Source: an uncultured Bacteroidales bacterium (lineage in GTDB: Bacteria > Bacteroidota > Bacteroidia > Bacteroidales > Paludibacteraceae). From it: a stretch of DNA of 64,000 nt. Positions 27,939 to 37,200 of the stretch are shown in pieces. A program made the translations under genes and the position numbers. The stretch's first letter is position 1, and each line of letters begins with the position of its first letter. The stretch is from positions 1 to 64,000 of the forward strand of contig CAKULK010000007.1 of NCBI GenBank assembly GCA_934667275.1. The letters are read 5' to 3'. Below the pieces are notes generated by a model. That model saw nothing but the letters and a program-made list of their open reading frames with translations. It searched no databases and was not told where the DNA came from.

Positions 27939-29771
27939 TTATAGTACAATGAATTCTACACGACGGTTCTTGGCGCGTCCTTCCTCGGTGTCGTTGGTGG
28001 CAATCGGTTCGCTCTCGCCCTTACCGATAGCCTCGATGCGACTCGGATCTATGCCGCGGTCAATCATGTTCTGACGAACACTGTTGGCACGTCCCTCCGA
28101 CAATATCTGGTTGTCCTTGTCCGAACCCACGGCATCGGTGTGACCGATGATTTGGATACGTATCTCGGGATTCTCCGTCAGCATATCATACAGGTCGGAT
28201 AGTGCAGCCTCCGATTCAGGGAGTATCTCCGTCTTGTTGGTGGCAAAATAGAGGTGGTGCAGCACGATGGCTTTCTTCTTCTCGATGGGCTGCAGTGCAA
28301 AACTGTCTGTTGCATACAGGTTGGTGATAAAGCCTTCCTCCGCAAAGAACTCCTCCGCCTCGATATGTACGCGGTAGGTGCTACCCATCGGCAAGGCAAT
28401 GGAGTATCCGCCCGTCGCGGCATCGGTAGTCGCCTTTGCTACCTCCTTCTCCGTGTGCTGGTCTATGAAACGCACACGGGCTTCCATATTCTCACCCGTC
28501 TTGGCATTGCGAACAAAGATTGAATATACAGGCACAGGGCGCAAGGCAATATCCACCTGTTCCTTGTCCTCCACGTGCGAGAATACAACCTCCTCGCTCG
28601 GTATATAACCCTTACGGGTAGCGGTGATGGTATAGTCGCCTTCGGGAATACGGAAGGCTGCTATACCCTGGCCGTTGGTGGCTTTCTTTCTTGCACGACC
28701 GCTCTCCGGTTTCGCTTGTACCTGACTGCCGCCCAAGGCAAGACCTGTCATCTCGTCCGTCGTGCGTACATTGAGCAACGGGTTCTTCTTCTGCAGTTTC
28801 TTCTCCTTGTTCATCTGGAGCATTGCCGTGAACTTCACGCCCACCAACAGGCTGTTGAGGCTTGATGTTGCCCACTCGGACCGGTGCAATGATGTGGTAG
28901 AGATGGCATCTTCCGTGGTCGTGGCAAAGGCTGTTTCTTGGTTGCCCACATTCATCGAAGTAACACCATAGTCTGCAAACAATGCCACGCGCATACGGAT
29001 AGGACGGTCGCGCTGCTCATTGGCTTTCTGCCAGTCGCTGCTTAGCAGTTGGTCGAGGTTCACTCCTACTTCTGCCGACACGGCGATGTCCAACCCGTAA
29101 GGGTTCTTGCCTTTTACATCATAAGGGGCATCGGTAACGGCACCGCGTGAAAGAATATCTTTCCATTCGGGGTCGTATGCCATCGGGTCGGTGATGGTGG
29201 TAGTGAGCAGTCCTTTCTGATGATAGTTGCCCAACAGGGTATAGCCAATCTTGGCACCTGCCTTGAAATACACCATATCAAACGTACCACCGAACATAAT
29301 CGGCACCATAATCTGCCCTATGGTCTGGTTTTCGCGCAGGTCATTGAGGTAGTAATGTTTGGTTTGGTTGTATTGCAACATGGGCTGGTCGTAAGGCGAA
29401 CCGAACTGCAACTTGTCCGTCGAAGAGAAGATGCGGAACTCGGGACCTGCCGACAGGATAAAGTGCTTGTACTTGTACTCATATCCCACGCCTATCATGC
29501 CTCCGCCACCTCCAACGAACTTGTTGGAGAAATCCCCCGTGTAGCCTGTACCCGAAGTGGCGGCAGGATAGTTGTTCACCAATCCCGAATAGCCCGCTCC
29601 GCCCCATACGGCGATATTGTGGATATCCCACTGGCGGGCGGGGTTGGTAGTGGTGGTACGCGATTTCTTGGCAGGAGCCTTCTTGTTGGGTTTCCTGGGT
29701 GCCGCGTAAGCAGGCATCAGCATCAAACCACTCAAAACAACGGTCAATATCAGTTGTAACGTCCTTTTCAT
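27939..29771 (-). CDS. Outer-membrane barrel fused to OmpA domain, left cluster
   Basis: 610 residues; the start ATG 29771 has AGGAG just upstream. Signal (LILTVVLSGLMLMPAYA), a basic linker (PRKPNKKAPAKKSR), then a barrel (about 45-335) related to the solo barrels (MFGGTFDMVYFKAGAKIGYTLLG, EVGVNL, FADYGV, LLVGVKFTAML). Two carboxypeptidase-regulatory-like sandwiches (about 340-490) follow. The C-terminus (from about 503) is OmpA-type: LYFATNKTEILPESEAALS, IIGHTDAVGSDKDN and NRRVEFIVL, including the Asp and Arg that bind diaminopimelate in OmpA. It can therefore link an outer-membrane complex to peptidoglycan. It begins 14 bp after the upstream gene. Confidence 0.9.
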   Translation of the reverse strand: MKRTLQLILTVVLSGLMLMPAYAAPRKPNKKAPAKKSRTTTTNPARQWDIHNIAVWGGAGYSGLVNNYPAATSGTGYTGDFSNKFVGGGGGMIGVGYEYKYKHFILSAGPEFRIFSSTDKLQFGSPYDQPMLQYNQTKHYYLNDLRENQTIGQIMVPIMFGGTFDMVYFKAGAKIGYTLLGNYHQKGLLTTTITDPMAYDPEWKDILSRGAVTDAPYDVKGKNPYGLDIAVSAEVGVNLDQLLSSDWQKANEQRDRPIRMRVALFADYGVTSMNVGNQETAFATTTEDAISTTSLHRSEWATSSLNSLLVGVKFTAMLQMNKEKKLQKKNPLLNVRTTDEMTGLALGGSQVQAKPESGRARKKATNGQGIAAFRIPEGDYTITATRKGYIPSEEVVFSHVEDKEQVDIALRPVPVYSIFVRNAKTGENMEARVRFIDQHTEKEVAKATTDAATGGYSIALPMGSTYRVHIEAEEFFAEEGFITNLYATDSFALQPIEKKKAIVLHHLYFATNKTEILPESEAALSDLYDMLTENPEIRIQIIGHTDAVGSDKDNQILSEGRANSVRQNMIDRGIDPSRIEAIGKGESEPIATNDTEEGRAKNRRVEFIVL

Positions 29772-29785
29772 ATCTCCTGCGGTCA

Positions 29786-32700
29786 TTATTGTTTATCTAT
29801 CTTGTTACCTTGTGCATTGTACCGCACACCGTCAATGATAATCACCAGCCGTTGGTTCTCTATCACCTTCTTCGGCTGGGACTTGGGAGCATTATACGGC
29901 TGCGGAATGAAGGCGCATGTGTATAACTTCACACCATCGGACAACGTTACCTGCACCTGATACTCGGCGTCCATATCCAGTCCGCCCTCCTCGTAGTAGT
30001 ACGAGCGTGTAGCCCCGTCTATAGGTTGCCCGTCACGGAACCACTGGAAGCCCTCAAAGGTATAGCCCCCGTTGTAGTCCGTGCCGTACACCGACAGCAC
30101 ATCTCCCCAACGCTGGAAGATAAGGTCTGAGGGGAAGTTCAATGGCAATGACATATTGAACACAAGGTCTTCACATTGCTCCAGCGGGTTGTGGAATATG
30201 AGTTGTGCATGATACTCATTCGGCATGGCTGTTGTCGGAATGGGTATCTTGATGAGCGGTTCTTTTTTCGTGTACTTCTGCGCGATGTGGTCTTGGAACC
30301 CTGCTGCGTGGGCTGCGGAGTCGAAGAGCAACGTATAGGTCGTCGGAATACCAGAATCAATAGCAAAGGACAATATCATCTCAACATCTCCTACACAGAC
30401 GAAATTAACATCAACAGCATTGATTTGCAGACACTCGCAGTTCATCGTGTCTGAGCGTGTGATGGAGCACCCGAAATCATTAAAGAACTCAAACTCGAAT
30501 ATACCCCCATCATAGCCTGTGAAGTAGGTATGCGTAGAATCATATCGTTCTCCGTTCATATAGAAGTAATCATATCCCTTGCCGCCAATAGTAATCGTAC
30601 CCGAACCGGGTTCGTCTTCAGGCTCCTTGATGGTTACTGTAGGAAGAATGGAGTCCTGCATAGTCACATTCATCCATACCGTAGAGTCGCAGCCAAATTG
30701 ATTTTGGTAAAAGCGATAGTATTTGCCGGATGTTGTCAGTTTGTAAGGTTGGTCATCCACAACCAATGGTACCTCTGCGCACACGGTAGTATCTCCCAAG
30801 AACTCCGTGGACGTAGGATTGGTGGTCAGGTTGAGTACCCATGTGCTATCACAGCCTGCAACACTCTTCCATGTGACAGTATAAGTACTATCTGCTGCAG
30901 CATAGAATGCCTTGTCTGAATATTTGTCTCCCCACACGATATAGTTGCCTTGGCAAATAGCGGTATCCAATGATTGTCTGGTATCGCCTATCGCAGGGAT
31001 AGTGATATATACAGTGGTGTCATGCGTACAACGCCCGTCGGCAATGGAGGTAAACAGGGTAACGGGGAATACACCGCCGGTTGTAGGATAGATGATGATT
31101 GGGTTTTCGTCCGAACTTTGTTGCCCGTTGCCGAAATCCCATTGATATTCATCACTCTTCTCGTTATAGTAGTGTTTCTTGTTGTCTCCCACTCCTGCGA
31201 TGATGTGGCTTTTGTTGGTAAAGCGTACTCTGTTCTCACAATTGGCGGGCTCCCACTTGTATGCGAACTCGGCAGCGGGGAAACGCGGGTTGCTGACCAC
31301 GGTATAGAGGTCAAAGTAGCAGGACTTATCCTCCTTGAAAGACAGGTGACACCTATAGGTGGTAGTGTCTGCAGGGTCCACACTGAAGGTCGGGGTGGTG
31401 GCCACCAAGTTGTCATTCTTGTCATACCACTCGCAATCAAAGCCCTGTGGTGCCGTCACGGACATGATACTGTCATTACCGCAACTATTGCTCTTAATCT
31501 TGGCCGCAGCGCAGTCCATAGTGAAGTAAGCGTATCCATAGTGTCCGCCCCAATCGCAATCGTATGTAGTGAAACGAATAATGACTTTTTGTCCCGCTAA
31601 TCCCATTTCCTGAAGATTAAGTCCCAAGGTGGTCCATTCTTTCCATACAACGACATTGCTACCGGTTCCTGTCACGTGCCATCCCTCCGCTTTGGCATCA
31701 GCTCTGAAGTCTGCCGAACCACAAGTACCACCTATAGAATTGCCATCTGAATCCAGTACCTCTAATGTGAAACGGGGTTGGTCTGCAGCAGGATGATCCG
31801 GATCTTCCAGCACTACTGCATACTTGATAAGCACGATGGCAGCATCCAACGTATCCACCAAGAACTCAAATGAAAGACTTTCTGCCTCCCCGCCTACACT
31901 CCAGTTGCCCAAACGTACAGAAGCCAAACTGCCTTCCGGTATCAACCGTAGTCCGTTGGCTGTTCTCGGGTCCAATGCATCAGGGTCCACATTCACGGCA
32001 TGACGTGCATAGCGGTCAGAAGCGCCCTCGCCCAAAACCAAGGTACTGTCTTGCGCATACGGGTTGGCGTAAGTGCCAATGGTGGCACGTATACTGGGGT
32101 TATCCAAATGAACATAGTCTATGCAATGCCTGTCGGGATAATATACGAGAAAGGCATTCAAGTAGTCGTAAGCAGACATGACGGTATCATTCTCACCCAC
32201 GCACACACCACGGACACGAAAGTCATAGGTGCCCTCGCTCAAACCTTCCAATATAAGGGACTTTTTGGTCAAGCCCGTATAGGTGAACCATCTGTCAGTT
32301 CCTCTTTTCCTGCGTTCCAGCACATACTGTTCGCTGGTTCCTGACCATGAGATGAAAACACTGTCGTTTCGGGCTTCTGCCGTCAAGTTTGTCGGCTTCC
32401 TGCAATCGGCAGTGGTCATCTGGATATTATCAATACAAGCACCGAGTGGGATAGCCAGCGAGTCTTTGTTAGTAGAAGCCCACATAAAGAACAGACGGTA
32501 TTGCACGCCACTCTTGGCGTTGAAAGACATAGAGTGGTGCAGCCATTTGGAAGAACCATATACTCCCTTCACGTTGCAAGCCGCAAGGATGGTTGGTGAT
32601 ATGGCACCGGAGGTGTTTTGCGCGTTCATGGCAGCCTGTACATTGTTGGCGTATGTCAGTCCGACGTACAACTTGGCATTGACCGAACCCATACAGCGAT

Positions 32701-33028
32701 AGTCGAAATCCAACTCGTAGTGACCTCCCTCTACGGTGAAGTCACGGTAAGCATATTGCACATTCGGTTTCTGCCCGAATTGTGCATCCACTCCGTTGTT
32801 ATTGGATATATACAATGATTGTCGGCCTTCGTTGTATGTTGCGCCGCCTACCACCCATTGGTCTTCGCATTTGGCAGCATTTGCGCCCGAGTTAAGCACC
32901 CAACTCTTCAATTCCAAAGAGTCCGACTCCTCAAAGCCCATAGAGTAGGGGATAAAAATCGCCTGTGCAAATAAAATCGTCGTACAGAACAAAAGCACAA
33001 CAGCCAATAGGTATTTAATAGTTTTCAT
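29786..33028 (-). CDS. PKD/MAM-like secreted protein A, left cluster
   Basis: First gene of the left operon, 1080 residues from ATG 33028. Signal MKTIKYLLAVVLLFCTTILFAQ; jelly-roll 1 (to CIDNIQMTTADC, about 205); FN3-like; a module opening HCIDYVHLDNP (about 305) and closing GHYGYAYFTMDC (about 505); Ig-like (DCEWYDKNDNLV); PKD (DEYQWDFGNGQQS); two Cys/CDS repeats; and the block QRWGDVLSV with YNGGYTFEGFQWFRDGQ. Counterpart of 48650-51916: both share QW.(V/I)G.ATY.EG.QSLYIS.NNG near the N-terminus. The end is unusual: instead of a long type-A tail it has ENQRLVIIIDGVRYNAQGNK, a short form seen in other Bacteroidales exported proteins. The mRNA leader is about 570 nt and carries a C9 tract and a 30-bp element. 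Confidence 0.88.
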   Translation of the reverse strand: MKTIKYLLAVVLLFCTTILFAQAIFIPYSMGFEESDSLELKSWVLNSGANAAKCEDQWVVGGATYNEGRQSLYISNNNGVDAQFGQKPNVQYAYRDFTVEGGHYELDFDYRCMGSVNAKLYVGLTYANNVQAAMNAQNTSGAISPTILAACNVKGVYGSSKWLHHSMSFNAKSGVQYRLFFMWASTNKDSLAIPLGACIDNIQMTTADCRKPTNLTAEARNDSVFISWSGTSEQYVLERRKRGTDRWFTYTGLTKKSLILEGLSEGTYDFRVRGVCVGENDTVMSAYDYLNAFLVYYPDRHCIDYVHLDNPSIRATIGTYANPYAQDSTLVLGEGASDRYARHAVNVDPDALDPRTANGLRLIPEGSLASVRLGNWSVGGEAESLSFEFLVDTLDAAIVLIKYAVVLEDPDHPAADQPRFTLEVLDSDGNSIGGTCGSADFRADAKAEGWHVTGTGSNVVVWKEWTTLGLNLQEMGLAGQKVIIRFTTYDCDWGGHYGYAYFTMDCAAAKIKSNSCGNDSIMSVTAPQGFDCEWYDKNDNLVATTPTFSVDPADTTTYRCHLSFKEDKSCYFDLYTVVSNPRFPAAEFAYKWEPANCENRVRFTNKSHIIAGVGDNKKHYYNEKSDEYQWDFGNGQQSSDENPIIIYPTTGGVFPVTLFTSIADGRCTHDTTVYITIPAIGDTRQSLDTAICQGNYIVWGDKYSDKAFYAAADSTYTVTWKSVAGCDSTWVLNLTTNPTSTEFLGDTTVCAEVPLVVDDQPYKLTTSGKYYRFYQNQFGCDSTVWMNVTMQDSILPTVTIKEPEDEPGSGTITIGGKGYDYFYMNGERYDSTHTYFTGYDGGIFEFEFFNDFGCSITRSDTMNCECLQINAVDVNFVCVGDVEMILSFAIDSGIPTTYTLLFDSAAHAAGFQDHIAQKYTKKEPLIKIPIPTTAMPNEYHAQLIFHNPLEQCEDLVFNMSLPLNFPSDLIFQRWGDVLSVYGTDYNGGYTFEGFQWFRDGQPIDGATRSYYYEEGGLDMDAEYQVQVTLSDGVKLYTCAFIPQPYNAPKSQPKKVIENQRLVIIIDGVRYNAQGNKIDKQ

Positions 33029-33180
33029 ACTTGTATTATAATCAATTCGTTTTATCAGCAATGACATCGGGACACTTCAAGAACCTCTCAAGTTATCCCC
33101 CGTATAAGTTGAAGCAATTAGCCCATACGAAGCACACAAATAAGAAATCCCAGCACCTACATTCAACAGAAAACTCTAGG

Positions 33181-33189
33181 CCCCCCCCC
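33181..33189. repeat. C9 homopolymer in the left operon leader
   Basis: Nine consecutive C (nine G in the transcript) followed by seven A, about 150 bp before the start codon of the first left gene and about 410 bp after its predicted transcription start. Tracts this long are prone to slipped-strand length change. Confidence 0.9.
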
Positions 33190-33352
33190 AAAAAAAGAGA
33201 ATTATCACGCAAGAGCGTAGTTGCATTACCATTTTCACTATCGCCTGCAGGTATGTTTTTACACACATGGTACTTAACTTAATTCTTCTTACATTATACG
33301 CCATCAACAACAAGAACCTCCACACATTACTATTCCCCTAAAAGGCATCACC

Positions 33353-33385
33353 TATCCCTTGCTCATCCCTTGCCTATCCCTTGCT
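33353..33385. repeat. Three tandem 11-mers TATCCCTTGCY
   Basis: Units at 33353-33363, 33364-33374 (first base C) and 33375-33385. The reverse complement AGCAAGGGATA is found twice in tandem at 46183-46204, and a 10-bp version at 9111-9130. Confidence 0.85.
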
Positions 33386-33463
33386 GATACCCCTAACAAA
33401 AACACGCCCTATACTGCACCATATTCCACTTGCGAAATCGGCAAACAAGCGACATACAATGAT

Positions 33464-33493
33464 GTATCAAAAAAAGGACCTTTTATTTGGTAC
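33464..33493 (+). repeat. 30-bp dyad element, copy A
   Basis: Opens GTATCAAAAAA and ends TATTTGGTAC, with ACC in the centre. The outer arms GTATCAAA/TTTGGTAC pair (one G-T). 26 of 30 positions match copy B and 26 match copy C. It lies inside the left leader, downstream of the left promoter. Confidence 0.85.
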
Positions 33494-33602
33494 ACATTTT
33501 CCACAACTTGCCACCACATACTCTCTACTTTTCCTCTGCACTTTTAGCCTTTTCATATACATAGCACAGCCACCGCTCTTACCACCTTGGAGATTATCGC
33601 AG

Positions 33603-33634
33603 CAAAGGTACAAGAAAATCACGAAATATGCAAA
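33603..33634 (-). promoter_or_regulatory. Promoter of the left adhesin operon
   Basis: Minus-strand TTTG (33631-33634) and TACCTTTG (33603-33610) with exact consensus spacing. It lies between inverted elements A and B. Confidence 0.8.
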
Positions 33635-33809
33635 TTATTCGACAAAAAAAATCCACATTTGAGCACTTTTTGTCATATTTCGTGTCGCAAAACACATCTT
33701 ATTACTTTAAGATGAATACAACTCCACCACCCCATCACATCGTTTTTACAACTATTATCCACCTCACAAGTAAAGAGAGATATAAAAGATTGCAAATGGC
33801 AATTTGATA

Positions 33810-33839
33810 GTACCAAATAATCGGTCGGTTTTTTGATAC
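33810..33839 (-). repeat. 30-bp dyad element, copy B (inverted)
   Basis: Read on the minus strand it opens GTATCAAAAAACCGACC and ends TATTTGGTAC. 27 of 30 positions match copy C. The identity with C extends outward so that 33823-33844 is an exact 22-bp inverted copy of 33999-34020. It sits between the two promoters. Confidence 0.9.
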
Positions 33840-33945
33840 CAAAATCCGGCACCACATAAATAGGCAAGATTTATTCAAAACATTTGTATTCATTGCTAAA
33901 AAAGCATATAATCGCCCTGAAAAACAACATTTTTATTCAAAAACC

Positions 33946-33977
33946 CTTGCATATATTCTCTAAAAGATGTATCTTTG
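33946..33977 (+). promoter_or_regulatory. Promoter of the right adhesin operon
   Basis: CTTG (33946-33949) and TATCTTTG (33970-33977) at consensus spacing. It lies between inverted elements B and C. Confidence 0.8.
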
Positions 33978-34003
33978 CAGGTCTCTTTTTGTGAGATTTT
34001 TTG

Positions 34004-34033
34004 GTATCAAAAAACCGACCCTTTATTTGATAC
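34004..34033 (+). repeat. 30-bp dyad element, copy C
   Basis: Opens GTATCAAAAAACCGACC and ends TATTTGATAC; the outer 8-base arms GTATCAAA/TTTGATAC are perfectly complementary. It begins about 20 nt after the predicted start of the right transcript and so would also be in the leader RNA. Confidence 0.9.
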
Positions 34034-34269
34034 ATCGAAAGATGGAAATTTGACAACGGATGCATTCAAGCCATGAAGACAAACTCCACAAGCCCTTCAT
34101 TGATTACGATTAGGGGCTGTAGGAAATGGTACTTGTTTTTTAAGTACATCTTTGATTAGATATTGTTGCACGAAGGGGGATTAGTATATTGAAGACAGAT
34201 AGGAGTAATGAATTTACATAGCAGGGAACTGCCAGTAAAGATATTATTAATAACAAAATTAATACGCGT

Positions 34270-37200
34270 ATGAAGAAAAGATTACTCGTTCTACTGGTAG
34301 CCGCGATGGCTGTAGTAGTAAATCTGGAGGCTCAGGTAATTGTATTGTCCGAGAGTTTCGAGAAGGGTATCCCTGCCGGATGGACGCAAGAATGCGTGCA
34401 GGGAAATCAAACATGGGTAACCGAGGTTGTGGTTCCAGGAGGGTCATTGTTATACCCCGATGGAGCAGCATCGGGCTTAGGTCGTGCTCTGCTTCGTAAC
34501 ACGACAGGGGAGTCTAAAGGGTATAAGACACGTCTTATTACTCCGGTAATGAATCTTGACACGGTTTTCCAGCCGATTCTTCGCTACTATCATGCTCAAG
34601 CCAAATGGACGGCAGACTTCGATACGCTGCGTGTGTACTATCGCAATGTCATTCCCGAGGCGGGTAAAGATGCGGGTTGGAGACTGCTGCAGGAGTTCAC
34701 TCGTCCTATCCAGACATGGACTAAGGAGATGGTGGATTTGCCACGCGTGAGTGCTACCTACCAAATTTGCTTTGAGGGCAGTGAGAACTTGGGACGCGGC
34801 ATCGTGCTGGATAGCATCATTGTGCGCTCCAAACCTGAGTGCACCACGCCGCACGACATGACGGTCACCAATATGCACAAAAGCCGTGTGACCCTCAACT
34901 GGTTAGCAAGTTTTGATGCCGTCAACTTTCAAATCGTGTTGGCAAAGGCAGATACCGAGTTTGACATTGACACTCTTGACCTCGCCGCAGCAAAGAAGAG
35001 CGGGTTGATATTGCGGGATACGACAGTCTCTGGCTTTGAGACTTCCGTCAATCTAAACAACTTGGCAGGAAATACCACCTATACAGCCTTTGTCCGTTCG
35101 ATATGTGAGGTTGAGAACAGTGATTGGGGTGTGGATACTTTCTACATGAAGGCCATTGAAACAGTGCCTTATCACACCAATTTTGATGTTGCCAAGACAT
35201 CTTCCGTGACGCAAGACCGCGATTGGACGTATGGTACGAACTTGACTATCAAGACTCCTTATATCAACAGCAATCAAACAGAGAGCACCGCCAAAAATCA
35301 TGCACGTACCGGCTATGCGCTGTGTTTTGCAGGCAAGACAACCCCGGGCAGCGGAGCAGACATCGCTGCTAACAGTTATGCTTATGCGGCTACGCCGATG
35401 TTGGAGGTGGAAGACCTCGCCAAATGCCAAGTACGTTTCTGGGCATCATTGGGAACATATGGTAGCCTTACCACCAGCGCACGTGCCATTATCGTGGGGG
35501 TGATGGATGACCCAGAAGACATTACTACCTTTGTGGCTGTAGATACGGTTCGCCTGTGGAGATATGCTACTTATGAGCAACAGATTGTGAATCTTGCATC
35601 TTACAAGGGCGAGGGACGCTATGTGGCGTTTATGAGCCGCTTTGATGTGCCCAATCAGTTCTTTGTTGATGACATCACGATTGAGGAGACTCCTGCTGTG
35701 CCTACCATCACTTCCATTCAAGCAGCACCCGCAGATACCGAGGCTACGCTTACGTGGGAGAATGTGGCAACAGAATATAAAGTGATGGTTGCTACGGTTG
35801 CAAAGGACACAGTAGAAAATATCAATGATGCAGACATTGTGGTAAGTCCTGTAAGTGTTACAACTAACACCTATACTGCAACGAAATTAGAGTCGGGTTC
35901 TACCTACTATGCTTATGTACAGTCGAAAGACGGTGCATGGTCGGCACCTAAGGCGTTTACTACTTCGTGGGCAAGGACATTGCCGATGATGTTTGGATTC
36001 GAGGTGGCAGAAACTTATAAGGAAGGTTCTACCGCTTATCCTACACATGTGGCTGTATTTGCTACAGATAAAGATGCCAACAGACCAAAGATACAAACCG
36101 GCAAGTACTATCACTTGGGCAAACAAGCACTATCCTGCCAACCGGAAGCAGGGCGTGATGCATGGATAGTATTCCCTTATATTGATACCACTATCACTGA
36201 TGTCGAACTGAGTTTCTATCTGCGTGCATACAGCACTTCGTATAAGAATACGGCTGTGGCAGTGGGTGTGATGACTGACCCCTCGGATATTAACACATTT
36301 GTAGAGGTGGCTCGTTTTGCCAGTGCAGTGGCTACGTATGCAGAGTGCTACACCGACTTCCAGTCTTATACAGGCGATGGTAAGTATATTGCCATTCGTT
36401 GGGCTATAAATCCTGCAGGTGGTGCTTCAAGTTCTTATTCTCTAAAGTCCTATGCTATCATTGACGATGTTACTATCAAAGAGTTATCATCGTGTGTCAC
36501 CCCCAAGGTTTCTTTCACGGACATCACTCCGCACAAGGCAACCATACAATGGGAAGCGCGCAATATGACGAAATTTGACATCCTCATTGACTCTGTCAAC
36601 ACCAAGAGCAATGAGCAACTGAATATCGCATTTCAGGCTGTAGCGAACAAGAAAGAGAGTGTCGGCATTCTTTACCACGCAACTGTGGAGAATGCAAATA
36701 CGTACACATTGGAAGACGATACAATCCGCTGGGGTAGAACGGTTTATGTGTATGTACGTTCTGTTTGTGATGATGGACAATACAGTTATTGGAGCAAAGC
36801 CGCTACGCTCACGTTGGGTGTTCCTGATGCCATTGAGTTGCCCTATACGGAGAACTTTGACTATTGGGGAACCGGCGCAGGGACTATGGCTGCCGGTTGG
36901 GACGTAATCTCAAATGATGCTTTTCCGTATATGAATACGTCTAAGACATCCACAAAACCGGTGGTTACCTATATTTATGCCTCTTTGCAGAGCGACGTCC
37001 CCGGCAGAGCAGGACGTTTGGTAGCTCCTGTCTTGGATGTTGAAGATTTGAATAAATTAAAAATTTCATTCAAGGCTTGGCATGAAGATAATTATAGTGG
37101 ATATGATTCTTTGCGTATCGGCGTATTGAGTGGTCCTGCAGATTCTACAGGTGTTATTACGTGGATGGATACTATAGGTATACCTAAAACGGGAAAATTT

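Larger units (their letters stand above)
33029..34269. promoter_or_regulatory. Divergent regulatory region between the two adhesin clusters
   Basis: 1241 bp with no supportable gene. Reading rightwards it contains a C9/A7 tract, three tandem 11-mers, 30-bp element A, the left promoter (minus), inverted element B, the right promoter (plus) and element C. Short ORFs here (for example 33381-33662) have no recognisable features. Leaders of about 570 nt (left) and 290 nt (right) follow from the promoter positions. Confidence 0.8.

Noticed and set aside
33381..33662. Plus-strand ORF of 93 codons in the divergent region
   Set aside because: It crosses element A and the left promoter in antisense, has no gene-like composition, and reads through a tandem repeat.
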